64,000 nucleotides of DNA, from assembly GCA_023525715.1 (NCBI GenBank), contig CM042010.1, forward strand, positions 65,961,966 to 66,025,965. Reading direction: 5' to 3'. The notes beneath the pieces were generated by a model. The model was not told where the DNA came from. It worked only from the letters and a program-made list of their open reading frames with translations, and did no database searches. The stretch is from Cichorium intybus. Taxonomy: Eukaryota; Streptophyta; Magnoliopsida; Asterales; Asteraceae. The translations under genes and the position numbers were made by a program. Shown here piece by piece: positions 1-10,561 of this stretch. Every line of letters begins with the position of its first letter. The stretch's first letter is position 1.

Positions 1-575
1 TGGGGTTTGCCCAGAGGAAAACGCAGCTAAGGGCAATTTCTGCGTTTTCCTCAGAGGAAAACGCAGATAAAGGCCCTTAGCTGCGTTTTCCTCTGAGTAA
101 ACCTCAGAGGATTGCGCAGATAAGCCCTTTATCTGCGTTTTCCTCCCCAAAACCTGCGTTTTCCTCCCCATTACCTGCGTTTTCCTCCCCTAAACTCATA
201 AACCCAGTTTTTTGTGCATTGAAAACTTGTACATTGTGCATAATATTTTGTACAATCAAATAATCTAACAACTAAATCGATAACTAATACAAATAATGAA
301 CATGAAATTTGACACGTACCTGTTTCCACGAGGAGAAATCTTGCGAAGCCATTTCAGAGCGTTTGTCGTTTACGGGATCGAAAAAAATTTTTTTTTTTTT
401 TTTTTTTTGGGTTTATAAACCCGGTCTAACCAAGCAAAACGCAGCCAAAGGGACCAAAACGCAGCCAATAGCCACGAAAACGCAGCTTATGGCTGCGTCA
501 AGGAGTAAAACGCAGCTAAAGGGGACGAAAACGCAGCCGCCCTTTGTGGCCTGCGTTTTCGTTGGCTATTTCGAG
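1..575. repeat. Inverted/direct array of CTGCGTTTTC motifs
   Basis: The ten-base word CTGCGTTTTC and its complement recur many times in two blocks, 1-190 and 425-565. At 40-66 they form a perfect palindrome with 13-base arms and a one-base centre. Between the blocks lie a T tract (about 388-408) and the palindrome GGGTTTATAAACCC (about 409-422), which contains a TATA-like core. Such arrays are typical of DNA-transposon subterminal regions, but they also resemble the palindrome-plus-TATA arrangement of the LTRs elsewhere in this window, here read on the minus strand. I see no terminal repeat or target duplication, so the element type is open. Confidence 0.6.
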
Positions 576-649
576 GCAGGACCCGATTTTTTGGCTATTT
601 TGAGGCAAACTCCTAAGGAATTAGGCTATTTTAGTCATTTTCTCTATTT

Positions 650-1656
650 CTAATGACAATACATCATTGTATGCGCTTTTAAGTTCAAAACACTTAAGTT
701 AGTTTGAATTATTTGGCTTTTACTCCCCAACGAATGTGTAGGTTTGTTTATTCTCCCCAATGAACCAATGATTAAGTTAGTAACATATAAACAGGTTGAA
801 ATTGAATTTTTAGGTTTTTTAAAGTAATATATGTTTCCTTCTACGAAAGTGCAATGCAGGTTAAACGCATCATATTTGACATTAACTTGTAACAAGGTGT
901 AAGAAACTAATTGGTGGATGGTATAACATGTCCAAGTCATCATCATTCTCATGGCCGTTGGAAGATGAAGGGGTCCCACGGGGAAAATATAAGTGCTCAT
1001 TCAAGTCTATGAGTCTATCTATAGCTTTCTTGGGCCACAAATACGGACAATAATGGATTATGAAAATTAGTGAAATGTTTGTTTATAAAAGTGTCATTTT
1101 TTGTTATATTTAAATGGTGATTCTATACATATCCTTTATAGTCTGTTTATACCCCTCTGATGTAAAATTTTGTTTTTTGTTGTGTTTTTTTTTATTTTTT
1201 AACTATTTTGTCTTTTTGTTGTATTTTTTTTCTTTTTATAAATAATATTTGATTTGTTTTATTATTATTATAATAATTATTATTATTAGAAAAACAATAA
1301 TAATAAATTTACCTTTTATAATTTTTATGTTTAAATAACAATAAAACAATAGTTTTTTTATTAATTACGACACAACGAACGACGTTTATAAATTTTATAA
1401 AATTATATCAAAACGGTTATGTCAAATTTGAACGATTATATAAAAAAATACAAAATAAATAATAATACTAAAGTATTACAAAATAAATAGTAAATGGTCC
1501 AGTATTACAATTGCGTAGTACGTTATCGGATAACGAGCATAAGCATTTAGTCGAGCAGCATACAATGTTTCCCATTTAATGTGATTATAAAAAAAAACAC
1601 TAACCGGTAAATAAGCATACGATAACACGTTATCTATTAGCGATGAGAATAACAGT
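650..1656. other. AT-rich intergenic stretch
   Basis: I see no supported gene here. The sequence is AT-rich with short homopolymer and TAA-type tracts. The ORFs are short, overlap low-complexity tracts and show no recognisable domain. Confidence 0.5.
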
Positions 1657-1668
1657 GTCGGACATTTG

Positions 1669-1699
<31 letters not shown>

Positions 1700-1860
1700 A
1701 AAAGACGAAAAAGGGGTAAAACAAAAGACAACAAAAGACGAAAAAGGGGTAAAACAAAATACCTAGTCAAATCAGGGGAGGCATTTGTAATTAATAATAA
1801 TAAGAGAAAAGACAACAAAAGACGAAAAAAGGGGTAAAACAAAATACCTAGTCAAATCAG
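1657..1860. repeat. (TAA)n microsatellite plus duplicated GACAACAAAAGACG block
   Basis: A TAA microsatellite (about 1668-1698) is followed by three copies of a roughly 30-bp unit built around GACGAAAAAGGGGTAAAAC. Two of these continue into the shared text ATACCTAGTCAAATCAG, near 1760 and 1845. This is a local tandem duplication of about 85-90 bp. No coding content is visible. Confidence 0.7.
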
Positions 1861-2085
1861 GAGGGGTATAAAATGTAATGGGGGGTATTAATAGCACAAC
1901 CCATATTTAAATTCTGTCCTAAAACCTTGGTGATTCATAATACTAAACTCTAAACATATATTAGCCTTCTAAAATATTCAAGAGTTAGATGCATTGTAAC
2001 ATCTAAGTTAGAAAAAACTTCATAATTCACAACGTAGAGTCCGTTGATGTTCTTACTTTTGTTTTGAATTTCTTAAAAATGTTTA

Positions 2086-2086
2086 A

Positions 2087-2119
<33 letters not shown>
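2086..2119. repeat. (AAT)n microsatellite
   Basis: An uninterrupted trinucleotide tract of about eleven units in AT-rich noncoding DNA. Confidence 0.9.
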
Positions 2120-2121
<2 letters not shown>

Positions 2122-2639
2122 GAAAATTAAAATGGAGAGATGAACACCGAAGATATCATTTACTAAGATAGAGGGAGAAGTTGAACTTAATGTGACACAT
2201 CAGAAATTGTAGAGAGGGAAGTTGAACTTAAGGTAAAATTTAAACACAGCAGCAACACATCAATAACACGAAATTTTCAACAAATCTTCCTCAAGTTGTA
2301 ATTTTTCAAAGTTTTCGAACAAATAGTGCGAATACCAAAAACGAATAATATCATGACCAATAAGACATCTTTCAAGCACTTCAAAGACCTCTTTAATATT
2401 TGAGGGGATTCAAGATCGTTGTACAATGGGGGGATTACCCAAGAATTTCATAGCTTCAAAGTTTTGATCGTAGAATTTAGTTTTTATTGTTTTCATCTTT
2501 TTCGATCAAATGTAAGCGGATTCGATTATAAAACTTCCGGTTTCATTAGTATTAGAAAAGTTATGATTTTAGACTTTTGATATCAAATATTTATCTTTAT
2601 TTTGAAACCATCTCTATATTAATATAGTGGTCGAAAGAT

Positions 2640-4890
2640 TAGTAGTGAAGCGAGGTGATATCGCATAAATTATACATATTTTCCGGGCGATATCAGTGTC
2701 ATTTTAGTTTAGTTTCATACATGTTATGAACTAAATATACCTAATATGCTTAAATATTCATTTTGAAGCTAAAAAGACGTGTTTGGAGCAAAGGAACGGA
2801 TTACACGAAGATTTGAGCTTAAAAAGAAACTAAGTGCAAAACTGGCCACAGCTTGGGCGCACTGCGCCCATATCTGGGCGCACTGCGCCCATAAAGATTC
2901 CAGAATCGCTTTTTTCGTCCGACTTTTGAATAATATATTCACGCGTGCGATCATCCAATGATTCAACGGACCTGCCAAGCATGTGTATGGGCGCACCCCG
3001 CCTACCTTTGGGCGCACCGCGCCTCAGATCCGACATTAAAAGTGAGACACACGTGCTTCTTCCAGCGATAAAGGTGGCCAACGTGCTGAGATTCCCACTA
3101 GGCGCACTACGCCCAACTTTGGGCGCACTGCGCCCATTGCCAGTGAAACTATAAATACAAGGCTTTCTCCTCTTCTTTGGGAGATCACAACATATCTCTA
3201 CACCTCCACAACACCAAACTCGGCATTTTGCCTACTGCATCTGCCAGAAGGCTTGTAGAATCAAGGGGAGACGGTACGGAACGTATGGAATCGATAGCTT
3301 GAAGAATGTTTGGCCGGGACTTCATTCGGTTTGCTTTATATTTGTTTAGCATTCTACTATGATTTCCTAGGCCGTATTCTTCAGATCATGTTATCTGCAT
3401 TATTCATTACTTAGATTTGAATACTATCTAGTTATGATTTGATTGTTATTTATCGGATATTGAACGTTTTATATTTTATCTTGCATAATTCGTTTGACTA
3501 TCATATATGTTAAGGAACCTTCCTTTTGGACTTATTGCTGAGTTATTTTAGTCTAGAGGACCAATCTGACTATATGACTTTTATCATAACTATGCTATGA
3601 CCATTAGGCAGATATGACTAGTGATGGACCAAATCCTAGGGTTAAGTCATGAAGGTAGAAACTTATATGTGTATGGAAAGTTTGTACTAGAGGACCAATC
3701 TATACAAACCATTTTGATTTTCATGACCATTGAGGTCAAAAACTCGAATGAACCTTGTATGATACGAACCAATACGTGATTATTTGGAATATATAATTGC
3801 ATGACCATTGCCATTAATGACCTTATAATCATAGGATTAGGTAGTTGGACCAAAACATCTAATCACTTTAGAAATCGATATTTAACGTTCAATATCCATT
3901 GCACTAATAGCATATCAAACATAACTAGATTGTTCATTCGAATCTAAGTATTAATGTTTACTTTTATGTTTTGTAATTTATATTTCCCGTAGCTTTTGCC
4001 TAGGTGATGTTGATTCATTAATATAAATATGTGTTGATCTAGTTTTTGATTTGAGTTTAACATCGGTTAGGATATATAACTTGCATGCTATACATATTAA
4101 AAGTGATTAAAGTTTGTATTCTTTATAGCAGTCTTCATATGATTAAGTTTATTAGCCATTTAAACGTATTGATCATATGAACCATTGTGATGTGTAATTG
4201 ACAACTATATATCCTTGGACTAGTTATTGACCATTTAAATAGGGAAGTTATCTAAGTTATGAACTTGATTAGTGAAATAAGACTTATATCACATTTAGTT
4301 GCAACTCATGACCATTGATTGTATGAACATATCACTATGACCATTAGGATATGGGCTATGTTTGCATGCTAGATTGTATTAATACTTGATGATTATAAGT
4401 TATTTAGTTGCATAACCATTGTGCTATATTAACTTAGAAGTCATAGAATTGGTGACTTGACCATATGATCCTACCACTTAATGCAACTTATTTTAACTCA
4501 TTGCACATAATCAAAACTAGTCAACATAGGTTTATATGAATCAACAAATCCTAGACAAAAGTTTCCCTTGTTATTTTTGTTATGATCATTTTAATTTATT
4601 ATTTCGTCATTTATTTTATAATCAAAGTTTTACGAGTTTTCATTAAAAACTCGCCTCTGAGTGTTTGCTTGAATAATTATTAATTGATAATTGATTTTCT
4701 TAACTTAAAAATGTCCGTTTTCCCTTGGGTCCGACAACCCGGATTTACCATTACTATACTACAATCGACTAGGTACACTTTCCTATTGTGTTGTTCTATT
4801 CATACATGGCATTTCCCTGTTTAAAAATGTAAAACTAATGTGAAAATCATTTTCGAAAATCATATATACGCTCGTAAGACATCAAGTTTA
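2640..4890 (+). mobile_element. Gypsy-type LTR with palindrome array, truncated element (I)
   Basis: This stretch reads as a single forward LTR of an Athila/Tat-like element. A GC-rich palindrome array (2854-3136) is followed by a TATA box (3150-3157) and a long AT-rich presumed leader. At 4893-4908 the sequence TGGTGCCGTTTCTGGG resembles a decayed tRNA-Asp primer site (family form TGGCGCCGTTGCCGGGGA). Both LTR borders are approximate. No matching second LTR or internal coding sequence lies in the window, so this is a truncated or solo remnant. The inserted block contains no credible gene. Confidence 0.6.
2854..3157 (+). promoter_or_regulatory. Six GC palindromes in three pairs, then TATA box
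   Basis: Six copies of a 17-bp near-palindrome of form TGGGCGCACTGCGCCCA start at 2854, 2875, 2988, 3009, 3099 and 3120. They lie in three pairs, each with exactly 21 bp between starts. The first, second and sixth copies are perfect (8+1+8). The others carry one to a few changes. The last copy ends 13 bp before TATAAATA at 3150-3157. The pairing and regular spacing suggest a composite binding site or structured element in a retrotransposon promoter; its function is inferred. Confidence 0.75.
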
Positions 4891-4909
4891 TTGGTGCCGT
4901 TTCTGGGTG

Positions 4910-5261
4910 TTTTATATGTATGTTTGAAAACACAACACGAGGTAACAATAATTTTTAGTTATCACTAACCAAATTTTAGGCTTTGTTAAATTTTTCTTTG
5001 AGTTTGAATTTACGTAATTTTACTCTTATCATTAGAAGTTTCATTTTCACAAAGCGGAGTTCTAATTGAAAACCTTTTGCTCCACAACTGCTGTTTGGTG
5101 TTCATATCCCAACCCTTAATTTTTCACATCATTTAAGGGGAATAAGTAAATGCTCTGCAATATTGAGTGTGTATTCAACAATGAGATTTAGCAATCTATG
5201 ATGACGTATACTTGACATTTCCTAAGGTACCTTCAAAATTTCTCATCATTAAGGGGGATAT
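4910..5261. other. Decayed retroelement interior
   Basis: This stretch lies between the primer-site-like sequence at 4893 and a purine tract at 5250-5258 (AAGGGGGAT) that immediately precedes a copia LTR. The purine tract looks like that element's polypurine tract, so at least the right part is copia interior. No coding sequence is recognisable. Confidence 0.4.
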
Positions 5262-6133
5262 TGTTGATGTAAATGATGGATATGTTGAAGTAACGAAAGT
5301 AAAGACATCTAAAACAAAGTTAGAACCGAAGTTGACAAGCATCGAACCGAAGTTGGAAAGTCTTCACAGGAACCGAGACTGAGACTTGTGAACTAAAGTT
5401 GAACCAAGACAACACCGACCGAGACAGACATGCGAGTTGAAGGTGGATGTCGTCACAGAACTGAAGCTAGAACCACAACACCAAACCGAAGTTGGAATCG
5501 ACTTTCGGTAAAAAATAATGTATTGTCTTTATGTCAAATGGTGGTCGAGCTTTATACCGAAGATCAAGTCATTGGGTCCAAGCCTTCACACAACAATGCT
5601 AAAGATATATTTTTATTATTATATTTGAGTGTGTCTAGGCTAGGAAAATACTTTAATATTTCTTTTGTACTACTAATATATTTTGCTCCTATAAATAAGA
5701 GTCATTGGGTCATGAATCAAAAAACCAACAGACAACATGACACTACACTATCACTCCAATATAGCCTAAATGAATTAGAGAAGTGGCTGGAGAAATCTCT
5801 CCAACCACATGAACATCAAAGCCTTATTCCATCTCCTTTTCTGTTAAGTATGTGTGTGTCAATGTAATTCATCATAGATTAGAAAGTATTTTGTGAGCCC
5901 AATGTTAAACTTGTAACATCTCTTTTATATCAATGAACATCAGAATTACATTATATCGTTTAAATTCTTGTCTTTTAATTTACGTAGTCGTCTTTGCAAT
6001 TTATTTAATATTCCGCAACTTTACTTTTCAATTCATTTACATTTTCCGCACTTTAATATATCGCGCCTTTACATTTCCGCACTTTGTTTTTATATTTTCG
6101 TTTATTGTTGAGTAAAAGTTCTCGGACCCAACA
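5262..6133 (+). mobile_element. Copia-type 3' LTR
   Basis: The block begins TGTTG just after a polypurine tract and ends CCCAACA, giving the inverted TGTTG/CAACA ends typical of Ty1/copia LTRs. A TATA box (TATAAATA, 5690-5697) lies inside. The AAGGGGGA-type tract before the LTR is reminiscent of Sirevirus elements, but that assignment is tentative. The rest of the element upstream is lost. There is no GC-palindrome array before its TATA box, in contrast to the gypsy LTRs of the window. Confidence 0.65.
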
Positions 6134-6457
6134 TTCTTTCTTTACTTTTAATTTTCAAAAGTTCTTTCTCATTTTTATTTATATATGAGATTGAAACTGA
6201 AAAAGAGCCTAAACTTAGAGCTCCCCGTCGTTTACCCCCACCCCATAATATGTTGCCCTTTTTTTACTACATTAACATCGACATCTCAACGCCACCCATC
6301 ATTGTTGGAGGCAGTCACAACCACCATTACTTTTGGCAGCACCAACGTTAGCGACTTCCCATGCCGTCAGCCACAACTTGCCCCACTCACTCACTCACTC
6401 ACTCACGCACTCACTCACTCACTCACTCACTCACACACGCACATACTCACACACACA

Positions 6458-6490
<33 letters not shown>

Positions 6491-6949
6491 TCTCTCTCTC
6501 TCTCTAAACAAGGTACCACAACCACCACCCCCATCCTACAATATCCTCCGCCTATTTGTCTAAACAATCCACCACCACCACCATCCCCACTCAAGGGTGT
6601 ATAATAGAATTGAATAACGATCACCATATTCACGTTTTCCTCATCTTCCTTTAACGTGTGTCCAATGGTGGATGATGCTCTCTCTCCCTCTCTCTTTGAT
6701 AATCCCAACGGGAGATCTTGCCAGGGATTCTGGAGATCTACTCATGGTTATAGTTCAGTTATATGGTCTCGATTAAGACAAAAAGGGAAAGGTGGAAGGA
6801 CAGTGACGTCTCGTTGATTTTGAGGGCCTTGTATGAAAAGTAAACATAGGCCTCAAATATAATTTCTTTTATATACAATCAAAATTAATTAATACTACGA
6901 AATGTAGAAAAGAGCCCGTAAATTTGTAGCGACAGAATTTGAGAAGAAT
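6134..6949. repeat. Host spacer with (ACTC)n, (CA)n and (TC)n microsatellites
   Basis: Three adjoining simple repeats occupy roughly 6384-6505: ACTC units, then CA units, then TC units. Open frames across them encode only repeated Ser/His/Thr tracts and are not credible genes. The last bases before 6945 (GTAGCGACAGAATTT) resemble the sequence resuming beyond element F at 59628, so this is the interrupted host DNA. Confidence 0.7.
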
Positions 6950-7781
6950 TGATCACAGTCGTTGATGCAATAAAAAATAAACCTTAAACGCACTAATTAG
7001 CTAGGGCAAGTAAGGGTTGAATCCACGAGGAGCTTATGGTTAACAACTAGTTCTAACAGATTTAAAAGAAAACAAAATCAGAAAACAATGCTTGCAAAGG
7101 ATTTAATTCAAGAATAAAAAGAGGTGATCACTCACGTTTCAGTTTTGATTCCTAAACAATGTATTATATCATATTCTACTAATTTTGCGTTCATTCAGAT
7201 TACATAGACATAACCGTACTGTTACTGACTAAATCTGGGATCAAACTATGTAAAATCCGAACCCTCCGTCCTACACACCACTATGGATGATTTGGCACGG
7301 TGGGGAAGATCACAATAGAATTGTCTTACACTCAATCAAGCAACAATTTAAGAACAAACAATGGAAGTCTAATCATATGATTGAAAAAAAAACAAACCAA
7401 ATACTGTGTTCATGAATCTAGAAGGTTCAAATCTAATACAATACTGGAAAAGAAATCAAAACCTACTCCTGGTTGTGATCACGGGATGATTTAGCTGCTC
7501 ATTACTAGAATTGATGCAAACATTATGTTGTATATGTTGAACATGGCTGGATCTTCAAAACTTCAGGAACTGTGGCTTGATCTTGATTCAAAAGAGGTTG
7601 ATTTTGAGATTGGGAATTATTTGGAGATGATTTGGGGATGTTTTAGACCTTGGAAAACTGTCAAAACCTTGTGAAAATCTTCTGGAGGCTGCTTTGGGTC
7701 GATGGGAAAAAGTTCCATTAAATAGAGTGGCTTAAATAAGGCAATTTAGGGCATTCTATGCGGTGGCGTCCTAGGCTAGCA

Positions 7782-9484
7782 TGTAACACCCGATTTCTCA
7801 TACAAAGTACACCCAAAAATTTCAAACAATAACTCACCAAATTGGGTATACTTGTACTCAAACCACGGAAACAAGATGTTACCATAAATTAATTACATAA
7901 AAAGGTCATCACAATACATACCAGGCATTACAAATAAATCTAATTCAACTAAAGGACAGACTCTAAACTTGTCCATATTTCTTTATCACATGCCTTCCCC
8001 TATCACAGCTACAGATACCTGCAAAACAACATAACTCTCAAGTGTAAGCTTATAAAAAGCTTAGTGAGTAATCTCAATCACACTCCATGAATCTCTTAAA
8101 ATAAACATCCTCATCTTTCTGTTTTGCTAATCTCATTAGCAATTATTCATTTTCTCTTAATTCTGAACCCTGCAACATATTAGCTTTACAAACACCAACC
8201 AGTTATTAGCGTCATCAACTCAATAATAAGTATCACAACTGATACTACTCAAAAACTCAATCACACACACTCACATATACTCATTTCACAATCAATTATA
8301 TTCAATTATAACAACCATCATGGTTGTAGCAATCAAACTCAAAGACTCTTTAACACACTCACTTTAGCATACACTCTACTCTTATACTCAAATATAGATT
8401 TTAACTCGTCTCTTGTTATCCACGGATAACAATCATTCAAACTCTAAACTACCACAGTATCAACATAATACATATATGTGTACAACATATATACAACAAG
8501 GTATAATTCTTACTCCAGTATTCGAAAGTACTCACCTGATATCGGCTTAGTATGTGGAACCCTCAATTTACGCTTACCAGGCTCCTGTTCGCTAGACTTG
8601 GTTATATCACCGTAGTCTAAATCAATTCTCCACTATCTACAATCATTTCAATAACATCTATCTCAAGGATATATAAATTAAAAGAGGAAAAAGGAGTACA
8701 AACGGTAAATATCAACTCTACATTTACCGAAACCCCCAAATCTGTGGTTCTACTCATTTCAACCGTAGAAACTCGACAATAATCACACCAATAGCTCAAA
8801 GGGCATCCACTAACAATCTACTAACAACATATTTAACAAATTATAACTAAATCATGAAAACTGAAAACTAGGGTTTGAAACCCCTAAAACCGAGAGATAC
8901 TTACATCGAGGAATTAGGAATCATGAGCACGTGTATGGGGTTAGATCTGCGTCCCTCTATGCATCCCCATGAATCTCCAGGCCTAATTTTGACCCAAAAT
9001 CGCCATATGTAGCTCTCAAAATCGAAAAAGGAATGTTTTCTTCGAAATGGGGTTTGCTGCGTATTTATATGGGTCTGCAGGCGTAACCCGACCCGGGTTA
9101 AAGAACACGACCCGGGTTAAAGAACACGACCCGGCTTCCTTCCACGACATTTCTTCCGTTCGTTCAGTAGGTACAGCAGGGTCCGGGTTGAAGTACATGA
9201 TCCGGGTTGGTCCTTTTTGGCATTTTTCAAACTTAAACTTCTCCCAAAAGGTCCTCTAACCACACTAACACATATAACAACTTAACTAACCTTAATTAAA
9301 CCAAGATTAGTACATAAGAGGGATCTCAACCTCTTCACACTCATCAACAACTCAAAACTCATAGGCAATCACAAGGATCGCCACACGTTTACGCTAAGCA
9401 AACTCATAGCTAGAATCACACCTACTATAAGGTAATAACTCTACTTACCTTAATAATCATCTCAAAATGAAAACGAGTCTTACA
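7782..9484 (-). mobile_element. Solo LTR H, chromovirus-like
   Basis: H interrupts F's 3' LTR at a point deduced from the uninterrupted copy. It is flanked by TAGCA (7777-7781) and CAGCA (9485-9489); the intact F LTR reads CAGCA there, so one copy has mutated. Its outer ends are TGTAACACC and TCTTACA. Reversed, it ends GGTGTTACA like the A and B LTRs, so H is most likely a minus-strand LTR of a related chromovirus. There is no primer site, polypurine tract or coding sequence, consistent with recombination to a solo LTR. A TATA box on the minus strand lies at 9063-9070. Confidence 0.75.
9063..9210 (-). promoter_or_regulatory. H promoter: ACCCGGGT array plus TATA box
   Basis: On the minus strand, five copies of a motif around AACCCGGGTC (palindromic core ACCCGGGT) lie between 9210 and 9085. 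Three of them are in a 19-bp register. They are followed after about 14 bp by ATATAAAT (complement of 9063-9070). The two copies farthest from the TATA box are set apart by a spacer of about 40 bp. Confidence 0.7.
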
Positions 9485-9860
9485 CAGCATCTCAGACGCC
9501 TCTGAGACGTTGGATGCAGTTCTTTAGCTTTTACGACGCGCAACGTTCCTCGACGAAACGCTCCAAAAATGCCGGGCGTCCTAGGCAAGCGTCCCAGACG
9601 CTTTCTCGTGGTCTTGGCTTCGTTTTTTCCTTCAAAATGGCCCAGAGTTCCAGGTCAGCGTCTGGGACGCTGCCTGGGACGCTGAGCTTTTTCTCCTGCT
9701 TCCGATGTCCGTTTAATGCGTAGTTTTTGCCCAAAATTCCGGTTTTTAATCCGTGCATGTAATTCACTCATTTCCATCAAAAGTAGGGTCATTCTTGGTT
9801 AAACAAAGCTTAATTTATCATGTTAATCACGTATTACGTTAAACCAAAATGGCCCGATCA

Positions 9861-10556
9861 AAGCTTCCCAACTTATCTCTTTCTCCTCCAGAGAAAGACT
9901 CAACGAAATCAGAATTCAGGTCAAGTCCATAAAACAACAAACAATCAAACAAAAATAGACACCCTAGTATTGCATACGCCTGTATCCATTGCCAGCCCGG
10001 ATATTCGTTTATTTGAAGTGTGAAGCACTATTCAGTGATCTTAAAATTTTCTGCACCCTGCAAACGACTCAGTCAAAAATTCATTTTCCAGAAATCCCTC
10101 CAAAGATACCAAGCTTACCTCCCCCCTGCAGTTTTTCCAATGACATGGTACGGTCAGTCCTTTTTGGTTACTGCATTCTGTCCAGATTCCTAAGGTTCTT
10201 TTTTATTTCTATTGGTCCTTTTTTACCACATTACAACCATATTAAATTTATAGTTTTAAACATTTTCGTGTACTTATTTCTTCATTTGATTCACCTTTGT
10301 AGAGCTTCGTTTGTGAACGATGTCTCAGAATATTTTTCTCTGAATATAATATTCATATTAAATGTTGATGGTGGACGTGAAAACCTGAAATGGAGTACAC
10401 TAGGTCTCAGGTACGCAACAACCCCAAACAGCGGAATACAGATTGTTAATTTAAAATCACTTATATGTAATCTACTTTTCAAGCGAGTCCTGTCTTTTTG
10501 CGCGGCATCCAAGAGGGGTCACCTACAGGTTGCCGGTTACTTTGCAAGATACTTAT
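9861..10556 (-). mobile_element. F 3' untranslated region, part 1
   Basis: This is F internal sequence between the 3' LTR and insertion A. It holds one copy (10369-10444) of a unit repeated at 19906-19980. Removing A places the two copies about 222 bp apart, a tandem repeat in the 3' region of F. Plus-strand frames here have no recognisable domain and run against F's orientation. Confidence 0.65.
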
Positions 10557-10561
10557 CAAAG

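Larger units (their letters stand above)
6950..9860 (-). mobile_element. F 3' LTR, split by solo LTR H
   Basis: This LTR matches 58400-59622 along its whole length except for the 1.7-kb insertion H. It holds the remains of F's GCGTCC(T)AGG palindrome clusters (about 7766-7781 and 9485-9690), more decayed than those in the other LTR. The right edge GATCA at 9860 abuts AAGCTTCCCAACTT, whose complement is the purine-rich presumed polypurine tract of F. Confidence 0.85.

Noticed and set aside
2854..3136. CpG island of a host gene promoter
   Set aside because: The GC content comes entirely from six copies of one palindrome; the downstream sequence is an AT-rich LTR with no gene.
5430..5867. 145-codon plus-strand frame
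   Set aside because: It lies inside a copia LTR, across its TATA box, and shows no known domain.
6185..6604. Open frame of 139 codons with His/Thr/Ser repeats
   Set aside because: It is mostly translation of ACTC, CA and TC microsatellites, with no domain, and frames on the other strand are equally open.
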